Of a stretch of DNA of 64,000 nucleotides, positions 55,801-63,830 are shown piece by piece. Position numbers and translations under genes: made by a program. The notes beneath the pieces were generated by a model. The model searched no databases and was not told the DNA's origin. It saw only the letters and a program-made list of their open reading frames with translations. How positions within the stretch are numbered: position 1 is the first letter of the stretch; every line of letters starts with the position of its first letter. The DNA is from Brachypterus glaber (Eukaryota; Arthropoda; Insecta; Coleoptera; Kateretidae). The stretch lies in NCBI GenBank assembly GCA_958510825.1, contig OY294049.1, forward strand, positions 9,300,001 through 9,364,000, written 5' to 3'.

Positions 55801-56149
55801 ACTTCCCTTAAGAAGTATGATTGATTTCCCAGACCATCTGGAAAAAATAGAAAACCATGTTAAAATTTATTTTGCCAGAGAAAGCTTACTATCCCACGCA
55901 GTACGCCGCAACGCGTCTAGTAAGAAAAATCCATTGCCTACCTTCAAAGTTGGTGATCAAGTATTGCTAAAAGCCAACCCAATTTCGTCTGCAATTGAAG
56001 GAAGAATCAAAAAATGGATGCTTCTTTTTGAAGGTCCTTATAAAGTTAAAAAGACGGTGGATAAATTAACTTATATTTTGTATGAACCAGAAACAGATAT
56101 TGAACGCGGAATGTTTCATGCATCACACTTGAAACATTTTAACCCTTAA
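52811..56149 (+). CDS. pol: Pol polyprotein: protease, RT, RNase H, integrase
   Basis: Pol supplies the enzymes for reverse transcription and integration. Numbering from the ATG at 52811 (1112 residues): aspartic protease with DSG at 77-79 and the later IILGCDFL; reverse transcriptase with the YIDD pair at 427-430; RNase H containing the LTDNKAI stretch; integrase zinc-binding HHCC region beginning near His782 and ending CLICQLAK; catalytic Asp848 (ALDIYG), Asp908 (LTDHGTQF) and Glu943 (NPSERIM); and a C-terminal basic region with the KVGDQVLLKA and GPYKVKK motifs. The frame is -1 relative to gag, open from 52781, and overlaps gag by 55 nt, so it is probably translated by frameshifting rather than from its own ATG. 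No stops or frameshifts interrupt it. Confidence 0.95.
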   Translation: MCRTFGKLIVPEDIGSLSSMGNISKTAHDNKGKFTLVNNPKKDLQCDFDHLSEVNDSFRSPIITIKINKTEFPTLVDSGSECSAFSANVENILSMTDVPMFPVTGVRVTGAFRNKERKVSHQALVPFTIEDHEFEFEMLHIPDLAYPIILGCDFLRFFQANISLEHKSIFLKYQNKILQIPEARIFHDYSAPVISPIKKICAESKSPPIPGEQNDSYLINDTDIENVVNSTFLSDQHKLKFKNLLEKHRNIFSDKPGLTNEYIHNIVLFDTTPWNVKSYPIPVHHRPAVAKIIQEMLNEGIIERTSSSAYASPLVTVVRKNGTVRVCLDARQLNSRMEPDTELPKQVQDLLKTLPPVVKIMSTLDMTNGYWQIKLRAKDRKYTGFLHNGQSYQFKVLPFGLKTAVSSFSRAMTVILGPAFDEFVRIYIDDVLVLSPDVDTHLEHLDRVLGRLSSAGLTLRLNKCHFFRKELNFLGYVLSEKGLQSDPSRVSAITNFPEPRNVKQLQAFLGLTNYDRSFCKHYATVAEPLFSLLRKKNKWTWGSTQVEAFNKLKEMIKEEVLLYHPSLSIPFWVQSDSSDVGVGAQLFQMVEGHKRVVAYGSRVLLPRERSYCSAEKEALAMVWALEKWRVFLVGKPFYCLTDNKAITYLKTCRMLTPRLARWCLSLQDYDFSIKHISGKDNIISDILSRNPIPRLPVPSDRCFQILFTKFDTIFSRSLTSIAEDQKNDQKLARIRENVQRFPEENSRFVIHKDVLFMRKTPEENCLLCVPKNRIDDFITAYHTGLGHFGVFKTHATMRREVWWQNMAKDIKRIIKSCLICQLAKSGPILHPPLQAIIPEAPGDLLALDIYGPLPKSRGGVEYLCVTLDVFTKFVTLYPLKRATTKSILKKLTEDYFVKFSTPKRLLTDHGTQFVAGAWSATLEALGIKVIKSSVRHPSSNPSERIMKELSRLFRTFIHDKHKKWASEVNHLAQLLNNVVHVSTGYTPSELQTGFPAELPLRSMIDFPDHLEKIENHVKIYFARESLLSHAVRRNASSKKNPLPTFKVGDQVLLKANPISSAIEGRIKKWMLLFEGPYKVKKTVDKLTYILYEPETDIERGMFHASHLKHFNP

Positions 56150-56216
56150 CCGTATACCCTTTCCTGCAACTGTGATTTTATATCTCGCTAAAATTTTGCT
56201 TTAATTATACCGAGCT

Positions 56217-56224
56217 AGGGGGGG
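56217..56224 (+). promoter_or_regulatory. Polypurine tract (plus-strand primer site)
   Basis: The AGGGGGGG run ends four bases before the 3' LTR, the expected position of the RNase-H-resistant primer for plus-strand DNA synthesis. Confidence 0.7.
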
Positions 56225-56228
56225 TAGT

Positions 56229-56731
56229 TGTAATGTAATTGGGTATTTACCATACTTTTAATTAAATTTGTTCGGTTCATATAGACCATTGTTTACCTTA
56301 TGCACCAGAAGAGTGACCTTGGATTTACCATGTTCGCAACCTAAATAATTAGTTACCTTTTAGGGACTTAATATTTTAATTAGGGAATTTCTGATTGATT
56401 AGTTTGACATCTGTCAATCACTTCCATTTTTACTTTCACCTTTCGATAAGAAGCTTAGTTTTAAAATCTTTATTTATTTCTATCATCCTTTGGGATAATT
56501 TAGTTATTTAATGAATAAATAACATCCTGGTGTTAGGTAAGTCTTTTAACACCATTATTTTTATCTCAAGCTAATGCTTTAACTTATTTTTTAGATTTTT
56601 ATATTGGTTTGATAAACCAGGTCACTCTTCCGATACTTCGATCACATTGAATAAACTTGCTATATTTGGTATAACTGTTTTACTCACGACCCCTGTACCA
56701 TTTCGGCGCCCAATACAATTTTGGTACTACA
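56229..56731 (+). repeat. 3' LTR (503 bp)
   Basis: Same length as, and by eye identical to, the 5' LTR at 50925-51427. It is followed by the target-site copy AAGT. Confidence 0.95.
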
Positions 56732-56929
56732 AAGTTTATTTTTTAAAATCCGAAAAAAAAAAATCGGCAACACCCAGTTATAAAAATAAATACATTTCAA
56801 AGCAATTTGTACATAGTATTATGCTCTTTGGCCCAAATATCATCTCTTTAATCGAAATAAAGTGATTTTTTTACATTTTATGGGATTGGTTATTTTTTTT
56901 TGACATCCTGTTATTTTCTCGAAAAAATA

Positions 56930-57761
56930 CACTTTTTGCTGATGATACCTCTGAAGTGGTGTCTGCTAAGGATATTGAAACTCTCAGCTTAAAACTAAAT
57001 GAATGTATCTTTAAAATGCAGGAATGGTGTCTCAAAAATGGTCTTATTTTGAATACTGACAAGACAAAACTAATTATGTTTCATCCCAAAATGGTTGTAC
57101 AAAATTCCAGCATTTTGGTACGTTCAAATGGTAAATCCATCATGCAAGTGATTGCAAGTTTCTCGGCGTTTTCATGGATGAAACTTTATCCTGGAGAAGA
57201 CATGTTGAAAGTGTTCTGAAAACCCTGGCCACAAAGAGTTTCTGCATCCTTCAGCTCAGAAGGACCGTAAGCACATCCACACTTTTAAAATATTACTATG
57301 CTTGCATAAACTCTGTCATCTCTTACGGTATTCTGTGTTGGGGGTGCAGTTCTGAGGTGGAAAGGGTTCTTATTATGCAGAAAAGAATTATACGTTTCAT
57401 TTTTGGTTTATCTTATAATTCTACTTGTAGAGATATTTTTGTGGAAAAGCGCATAATGACTGTCTACAGTATGTTTATGTATCAATGTGTTATCTATGTT
57501 AAGAACAATTTAAATTCATTTGTCACTGTTGGTGACATAAATCAGTATTGTACAAGAAATGCTACAAATCTTTACGTGCCAGCTTACAATTATGCACAGG
57601 TTAAGGATGGGACTAAAATGATGTCTATCAGATTATTTGAAAATCTTCCAAATGAGATTAAGAATACAAACAGCCTCAAACAATTTAAATCAAGAGTTAA
57701 AGTTTTTTTTCAATTAAATTGTTTTTATTCAATTCCAGAATATTTGAGCAAAAAATTTTAA
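56930..57761 (+). pseudogene. LINE reverse transcriptase C-terminal fragment
   Basis: It encodes LFADDTSEVVSAKDIETL, then KTKLIMFHPKMV. After a frameshift at about 57148 comes DCKFLGVFMDETLSWRRHV, then the ACINSVISYGILCWG block and a C-terminal NLPNEIKNTNSLKQFKSRVK, with a stop at 57759. This covers the end of the polymerase domain and the thumb/C-terminal region of a Jockey/CR1-type ORF2. The upstream palm, fingers and endonuclease are missing, so it is non-functional. Confidence 0.85.
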
Positions 57762-57799
57762 TTCTGTGAATTTTAAATCTGTGATAAATTATTTATAAA

Positions 57800-57910
57800 T
57801 TATTTATTTACATGTGTGTATTTTATGTGTGTATATGTATATGTATATATATGTATATATATATATATGTGTATATGTATGTATATATGTGTGTGTATAT
57901 ATATTTTTGA
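57800..57910. repeat. TA/TG microsatellite
   Basis: Irregular runs of TATATG and TGTGTA. The antisense frame rich in Tyr/Thr/His/Ile is a by-product. Confidence 0.85.
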
Positions 57911-58386
57911 CGTGTCCGATACTTTTTTGTCTATGGAAATAAAGATTATTATTATTATTATTATTATTATGGTGCGTTAATTGGTATCTATTCATGAATT
58001 TCTAAAAAAAATGACCTATGAGAAAAAGATCTAAGTAACCTTTTTTGTAGCATAAATAAGCTTCATACATCAATTTTTGAAATGTTTTTACCCTGGTAAA
58101 GCCATTTTTTCATGTAAAAGGGTAATTTTTTTTGTATATTCCCTTATTATTCAAAAATAAGTTCCCCTTCTAAAATCGCCGAATTTCAATCTTTTTATAT
58201 TTAAATAATAATAAAAAGGCTTAACATGTTTTCTCTCTCAAAAACCCGCCGGGCGCGACCTCTAAATATTTTTTTAAAAATCTGAAAAAAATTGAGGGTT
58301 GGTTTTTGACCTAAATAAACATTTTTAGGAGATGGGACCCTAAAAAAATCCATTTTTTAATTTTGACTGGGCACCCTAATGTGCAT

Positions 58387-58909
58387 AGACATTTGTCGAA
58401 ATAGTTTAGCATTTTTTGTCGAATGTGCGATATAAATATTAACTTATTATGTACATCATCCATTTCGGTTTGGAAGTAAAACAATCTTCTGTTATGAAAA
58501 TATTTAGTGAATATTAATAATAATTCTAAAAAACTAATGGACCAAAAAAATTATGTAGTTTTATTGTTTAAATAAATAATATAATTGAAAATATTTTAAG
58601 GTTAGGGACGTAAAATTAAATCTTTTTAAGTAAAATGTATTTATTATCATTTAGGAATAAAAAATTGGTCACTATTTAGTTACTTTATAGTGAAATTATG
58701 CCTAATTAAATATTTTTCCAATACTACGTATTACTCATTAAAATAAGATGGCGATTAAATTAAAACTATTGCGTATTTTTAATGAGTAGCTATAACCGAG
58801 CGATAACTTATAATTGTTACTGTTTAGTAATGTATAAAGTTTTAAAAAAGTAGGTGTTACCTGTATTATAACCAAATAGAAATAGTTACTTTAAAGTAGT
58901 ATAATGGTA
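58387..58909. other. No gene; GTTACT/AGTAAT-rich
   Basis: AT-rich DNA directly after the hAT-like target duplication. From 58660 on, words such as TAGTTACTTT, GTTACTGTTTAGTAAT and TGGTAACTT recur, as at 50107-50335. No coding feature is seen. Confidence 0.4.
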
Positions 58910-59230
58910 ACTTCCCACAAAAGCCTTCTAAGAAGATTCTTAAAATAAATCGCCGGAAGGACAGCATGCTTCTTAGAAGCATATCTATTTTGCTTAGGAT
59001 ATTCTAAGATCGATTAAAGAAATGCAAAGGATACCGTTTTAATCGTGCTGGGAGTTCCTAAGAAGCTTCTTATAAGCCTCTGAATCAAATAAGAATGTTT
59101 TAAGAAGCAGGTTAAGAATGTTCTTAGAAGTAGGTACATGTACTTTTAAGAATATTCTTAGCATGCTTCTTAAAATATTCTTATTTGATGCATTTAAGTA
59201 ATAATATTGAATATTGCGTATGCGCAAACA
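58910..59230. mobile_element. CTTCTAAGAAG palindrome-array element, left part
   Basis: After CCCACAAAAGCCTTCTAAGA, the segment is filled with AAGAAG/CTTCTT and AGAATATTCTT or AGCATGCT palindromes. The corresponding right part is at 62960-63270, ending with an inverse CCTAAGAAGATTTTTTAA near 63250. The middle is occupied by the hAT-like element at 59463-62707. The exact outer tips are uncertain. Confidence 0.55.
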
Positions 59231-59693
59231 AAGTAGGTAGGCGTTTCAGATTTCTACATTAATGTAGTTTTTCTCTTTCTTTCAAATATATTTTATGATA
59301 CTCGATCCTTTTTATGGAGTGATATCATAAATTTGGACATGGCGAAAATTTTTACGTCTTTGTGATAAACCTAATAATTAAAGTATATAAAAATCTTTAG
59401 ATGTAGCATCCATCAGGTAAGATTTATATGCGATATGCAGTTTTAATGTGAAAGCAAACTTTCGAGGGGCGTTTCACTGACCTATTTTTGTACATGTATT
59501 GTAAATAATGTACATTATTTACAATATTGTACGAATAATGTAAATAATGTAAGAAAAATGTAGTACTGTATGGTAATGTCGAAATAATGTAAATAATGTA
59601 GAAAAATGTAGTACTGTATAATACTGTCGAAATAATGTCTGTAATGTAAGTAATGTCCACTTAATGTAAAGTACTGTAGGGTAATGTACGAGG

Positions 59694-59880
59694 CAGACGC
59701 GGACTGGCTTCTTACGGCACGGTCGGAAAAATATTAAAAAAGGCCTGCAAACGGCTCAAAACCCATACAAAATTGGAAAATTGAGGGCCCGGTATAGCCA
59801 AAATAGACCAAATGGCCGTGTGAGGGCCGTTTAGCACTGGGGCCCGGTCGGTTTTGACGACCCTGCCTTACGGCCAGTCC
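59694..59880. mobile_element. Nested hAT-type MITE, right tip deleted
   Basis: Homologous to 12475-12674. The left flank GTACGAGG is preserved, while the right tip stops at GGCCAGTCC and joins GAGGTAATG directly, a deletion of about 10 bp. Confidence 0.75.
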
Positions 59881-59904
59881 GAGGTAATGTAGGATGTTAG
59901 GTTA

Positions 59905-60400
59905 ACAATTTCAGCCTAAAACTTTGGATAATACTAGTTTACAAATTTCAACTTTTTTTATGCCCAACTTTATTTACAAGTTTTCTAACATAATTTTTGA
60001 TGAGAAACCCAAATTCGTCAAGAAAAAAAAGTTTTTATATGGGAAAATTATAGAAATCATATATTTTCGTTTAATATTAGTAAAAATTGGTATCTGTGGG
60101 TTTTTAGAGTCCCTAGAAAATAATAATATATTTAAAAGTATCTAACCCTTTTTTACATTTTTTAAATAACCCGATAAAATTAGATCCTGGGGGTTTTCGG
60201 TCTCGCTCAAAATGAATTTATTCTTTTTTAAATTCTGTCTTGATCCATATAACCCATAGGACCACCCATATTTACATTTTTTTAATTAACCTGATAAAAT
60301 TTGATACACTGCGACTAGCTAAAACCAAATTTTCACTTTAGGCCTAGGTTTATTTAAACCAAAAAACTAAAAAAAAATATAATATATATAATATAATATA
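59905..60400. other. Interior of hAT-like copy 2, no gene
   Basis: A 73-codon frame (59924-60145) is A/T-driven. No transposase motif (such as a hAT dimerisation domain) is seen. Confidence 0.4.
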
Positions 60401-60560
60401 CAGCCCGTTTGAGATTATACAAGACAGAGAAAACAAAGACAGAACGATTAGATCAAGGTTGACGTGATTGTAGTGAGATGCAATACGCTGTGTCTTATAA
60501 AAAAAACACGTCAGCCTCGATCTTTGTTTTCTCCGTTTCGTATAATTTCAAAGGGGCTGT
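60401..60560. mobile_element. TA-flanked hairpin MITE, copy 2
   Basis: CAGCCCGTTTGAGATTATAC to GTATAATTTCAAAGGGGCTG with TA on both sides. Matches 31231-31401, including the paired words around GACGTGATT and CACGTCAGC. Confidence 0.85.
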
Positions 60561-60959
60561 ATATTATATTTTTATATAATAAAATATGTAATATATTTTT
60601 TTTGTTGAAAAAAATACCCCATTACACATACAATACATTACCCCATCTGATTTTTCCAAAAACAATCCCAGCCTAGAACTCTGGTTAAGCATGCTTAGCT
60701 TGCTAGCAAACTGTGATCAAAATATAAAACGTCAAGAAGCGTAAAGAAAGCAATACAAGGGTGGAGATAGATTTTTTAAATATTAAATTCTTTTTTTTTT
60801 GGTTCTAAAAAGTCCAAACGAAAATATATTATTTCTCTAACTTTCCCGTTATAAAATCTTTAGGGTCGGTTATCTCGGAATCTCAACCAACGATTTTTTT
60901 TTCTTAACTGATTTGGATTCAGCATCAAAAAATATGTAAGAAAACATTTAAAAAAAGTC

Positions 60960-61060
60960 TTTAGCCCAAAGCGTTCTTGAGTTATCGTGGTCACAAATTT
61001 CCCGGACACACAGACCGACAGACCGACTGAGAGACAGAATTTCTTTTGACGGAAATCATA
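60960..61060 (+). repeat. Copy of the TTATCGTG/GACGGAC motif
   Basis: AAGCGTTCTTGAGTTATCGTG is followed by ACACAGACCGACAGACCGAC. Same motif as near 10872, 15080, 22094 and 49145. Confidence 0.6.
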
Positions 61061-61109
61061 TTTTTTGGATATAAAAAGTTCAGGTTTTTGTAGGTTTTAT
61101 TTTTTTAAA

Positions 61110-61398
61110 TTTATTTACAAAAAATGCGATTTTTTGTTTTTTTTTTTTGTAACATTTTATTAATATCATTTAAAATTAGTTTGAAAGTATAATTGGCATA
61201 AAATAAACCAACAATTTTTTTTTTTATTTTTTTAAAGAAATTTTAACAAAATTTCCCATTTTAAACCTATTTTAAAACCAAAAAATTGCTCCCAAAAAAT
61301 AAAAAAATATTTGGTTAAATAGAGAATTTTATAAGCTTTAAAATGACATATCACACAAACCCCCTTTCAATTAAAAAAAATATCTCCCTTGCTCCCTC
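61110..61398. repeat. Long-TIR mariner-like MITE fragment
   Basis: AGAGAATTTTATAAGCTTTA, then AAATGACATATCACAC, and a C-rich run match the right-arm interior of 12801-13428. The terminal part is absent. Confidence 0.65.
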
Positions 61399-61399
61399 C

Positions 61400-61810
61400 C
61401 ACCTATCTTGAAATCAAAAAAGTTGCATATTTCATGGATTAAAAACATAAAAGTTGCATATTTCATGAATTAAAAAAATAAATAAATTTTTAATTTTGGG
61501 AAAAAAAGTTTTAAATTTTATGGCTTAAAAATATAAAAGTTGGGATTTTTAAACCATAGAATAAAAAAATTTGCATATTTCATGGATTAAAAATATAAAA
61601 GTTGCATATTTTTTTATGGGATAAATATAATAAAATAATACATTTTTAATTTTGGGAAAAAAGTGGTAAATTTCATGTATTAAAAATATAAAAGTTGGGA
61701 TTTTAAAAAAACTTGCATATTTCGTGGATTCAAAATATAAAACTTGCATTTCATTTCAATAAAATTATAAATTTTTAATCTTGTGCAAAAAATTGTAAAA
61801 TTCATACATT
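61400..61810. repeat. Degenerate tandem array, about 32-bp unit
   Basis: Units of AAAAGTTGCATATTTCATGG plus ATTAAAAATAT repeat with drift roughly ten times. The unit is the same as at 38960-39045. The antisense Phe/Ile-rich frame is an artefact of the array. Confidence 0.75.
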
Positions 61811-62077
61811 AAGAAATATAAAAGTAAGGATTCTCAAACCTTGAAAAAATATAAATAACTTAACCAGAAGGTGTATTTTTTTTTGAGAAAGGGTGGGACC
61901 TTTTTTTTACATGAACTTTTTTTTTGAGAAAGGGTGGGACCTTTTTTTTTAGTCATGAACTTTTTTTTGTCGATGAAAAAAGTTGTATTTTTAGGCTAAA
62001 AAAAGTTGTAATTTTTGACCTCCTCCCCCCCCCACCAAATCTCCTTCGCTAGGGCCCTGGAATTTCCAGGAGACCTA

Positions 62078-62152
62078 TTCTTCAAAACCGGGGAGTAGAA
62101 CGACTGATAGAACGAGTCTGAGCTTCGTTCTACTCCCCGGTTTTGAAGAATA
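62078..62152. repeat. 75-bp hairpin, second copy
   Basis: ATTCTTCAAAACCGGGGAGT pairs with ACTCCCCGGTTTTGAAGAAT. Matches 13568-13643. Confidence 0.85.
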
Positions 62153-62959
62153 CGTCTGAAGGGGGGCTTAAACCAAGGCCAGGGAGGCTAAGCTTCCCCT
62201 CACCCCCCACCATTTACGGCCCTGCTACATAAAGAAAAACTTGATAAGAACTTATTAAATACTGTACTTTTCATTACACATCAGGTACACAAAAATGTTT
62301 AAAAATAATACAGGCATAACAGAGTTATTATTTAAATGATTAAAAAAAAACCTTTTTAAGAACAAAAATTAAATGTTAAATTCGTGGTTAAACTGAACAA
62401 TTTACTTAAAACCACCAGAAGTAAACAACACTGCCGAAATTTTATAGGTGTCACGTGGTCTTTGAGCGATCTGAGCAGACGAAATAATGTAAATACTGTA
62501 GGAGAGCATGCGCATTAATAAAAATAATGTAAATAATGTAGGTACTGTCGTAATGTCAATTAATGTCAGGTACTGTAGAATAATGTAAGTAATGTAACGT
62601 AATGTACGGTAATGTACAGTATTGTAAGTAATGTAAGGTAATGTCAATGTAATGTAAAGTACTGTCGATGAAAATGTACATGTATTGTAAAGGTGAAACG
62701 CCCCTCGCAAACTTTCTACCAGACATAAAAATCATGCGCCACACAAAAATCCAATGTTTAGAGAAAAAAATAGCAAATAATTATAATTTCAAAAAATAAT
62801 AATTTTAATTTTTTGTCTAAAACTATATAAAATCACTTTATGTCTAAAAATACATCCATTTCTGCTACTAAAGGGTAAAACTTATGTTATTAACAATAAT
62901 TTTAAGAATATTTGTAATTCTAACCTAATAAAATTAAAATAATATAGACGCCATATTAC

Positions 62960-63270
62960 TATTCTAAAAACATTCCCATTAGAATATTTTAAGAATATGT
63001 ATTTGGGAATATTCTTAGCAAAATACTCTAATCATGCTTAGCATGTGCACTATAGCATTATTCTAAAAATATTTCCATTAGAATATTTTAAGAATATGTT
63101 TTGGGAATATCCTTAGCAAAATACTCTAATCATGCTAAGAATTTTTAGAGTAGAAGCACTTGTGCTACTACAGCAGTGCACCTTTTAAGAACATGCTTAG
63201 CATGTTTACAGCATTATGCTAAGAACCTTTTTAAGGGAACGATTAAAAAATCTTCTTAGGATGAAGTGTG
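62960..63270. mobile_element. Palindrome-array element, right part with tandem duplication
   Basis: Two adjacent units of about 90 bp (62967-63058 and 63059-63145) share ATTAGAATATTTTAAGAATA, TGGGAATATTCTTAGC and ATACTCTAATCATGCT. Downstream are AGCATGCT-like palindromes, and the segment ends near CTTCTTAGGATGAAGTGTGT. It pairs with 58910-59230 as the other half of the disrupted element. Confidence 0.6.
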
Positions 63271-63539
63271 TTATCAGGGTTTTTATGGCTGTAGCGACGT
63301 AAAAACGTAAAAACGTAAAAACATTTTAGTAATATAACCCACGTGGTCATTTTACTGAGTAATTACGTAGTTAAGGCAACTTTATTATTCCTATTAAGTA
63401 GAAAAAGGATAAAAGTAAAATTCTTTATTGGTAATCTGTTACCAATAAAAATATATTTAATTGTGTTTAACACCATAAAGTTATATAATAAGTGAGATGT
63501 ACGTAATAACAACTCATGAATGGTAGCGGTTGCAGTTAT

Positions 63540-63830
63540 TATGGGAGATTTAGCTCAGTATGGGAGATTTAGCTCAGTGGTCAATGGCATCGATATAGCC
63601 TAACACTGATCTAATGATCGTGAGTTCAAACCTCACTGGCGCCGATTGCCTTTTTCAGTTAATTAATAATTGAAATTTGGCGAAGGCGTACTCCCTAGAT
63701 ATATTGGTTCAAAAGTCAATTAAAGCCGGTGGTTCCCTCTACTACTAGCCCACACAAGTCCTGGACTTAGGGGATGCTTAATTAAGTAGAATAGTACGAG
63801 GTTAAAAACAAACATAAACATAAACATAAA
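63540..63830 (+). mobile_element. tRNA-derived SINE with duplicated 5' tip
   Basis: The first 19 bases, TATGGGAGATTTAGCTCAG, occur twice in tandem (63540-63558, 63559-63577). The A box TAGCTCAGTGG (63570) and B box GAGTTCAAACC (63622) follow, then the body (GGCGAAGGCG, AGTCCTGGACTTAGGGGATG) and a tail of repeated AAACAT. Same family as 28158-28437 and 16343-16490, but the tRNA head is more diverged. Confidence 0.85.

Larger units (their letters stand above)
50925..56731 (+). mobile_element. Ty3/gypsy (Metaviridae-type) LTR retrotransposon, intact
   Basis: A complete 5.8-kb element: 503-bp LTR, gag, pol, polypurine tract, 503-bp LTR, flanked by the 4-bp duplication AAGT (50921-50924, 56732-56735). 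The domain order protease, reverse transcriptase, RNase H, integrase defines Ty3/gypsy. There is no third (env-like) frame, since pol ends 79 bp before the 3' LTR. By eye the two LTRs are identical and both frames are open, so the insertion is recent and may be competent. Confidence 0.95.
56925..57968 (+). mobile_element. Non-LTR retrotransposon, severely 5'-truncated
   Basis: The element begins at the catalytic FADD codons of reverse transcriptase and runs to a 3' end reading GGAAATAAAGATTATTATT with about nine ATT units (to 57968). A (TA/TG)n microsatellite (57800-57910) lies in its 3' region. Truncation on cDNA synthesis is typical of LINE insertion. It sits in the hAT-like element 190 bp after the gypsy 3' LTR. 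Confidence 0.85.
50344..58378. mobile_element. hAT-like element with nested retrotransposons (8-bp TSD)
   Basis: TIRs TAGGGTGCCCAG and CTGGGCACCCTA are flanked by an exact 8-bp direct duplication, ATGTGCAT, at 50336-50343 and 58379-58386. Subterminal similarity continues (GGGTCCCACCC and the inverse of GAGATGGGACCC). About 5.8 kb is a gypsy element (50925-56731) and about 1.0 kb a LINE fragment (56925-57968), leaving about 1.2 kb of original non-autonomous sequence. The 8-bp duplication and TAGGG-type tips fit the hAT superfamily. Confidence 0.85.
59463..62707. mobile_element. hAT-like TIR element, copy 2 (8-bp TSD)
   Basis: It has the same CGAGGGGCGTTTCAC TIRs as 12244-14044. A perfect 8-bp duplication, CAAACTTT, lies at 59455-59462 and 62708-62715. 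The outer 450 bp on the left and 640 bp on the right closely match copy 1, including AATGTA arrays. The interior is longer (3.2 kb) and differs: it contains a TA-flanked MITE (60401-60560), a fragment of the long-TIR MITE (61110-61398), a tandem repeat (61400-61810) and a hairpin (62078-62152). No transposase was found. Confidence 0.85.

Noticed and set aside
56150..56228. Possible env gene after pol
   Set aside because: Only 79 bp separates the pol stop from the 3' LTR, so no third gene fits.
63559..63640. Functional tRNA gene
   Set aside because: The A and B boxes are present, but the same body and tail recur at other sites, and the sequence between the boxes does not fold convincingly as a tRNA. 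It is a SINE head.
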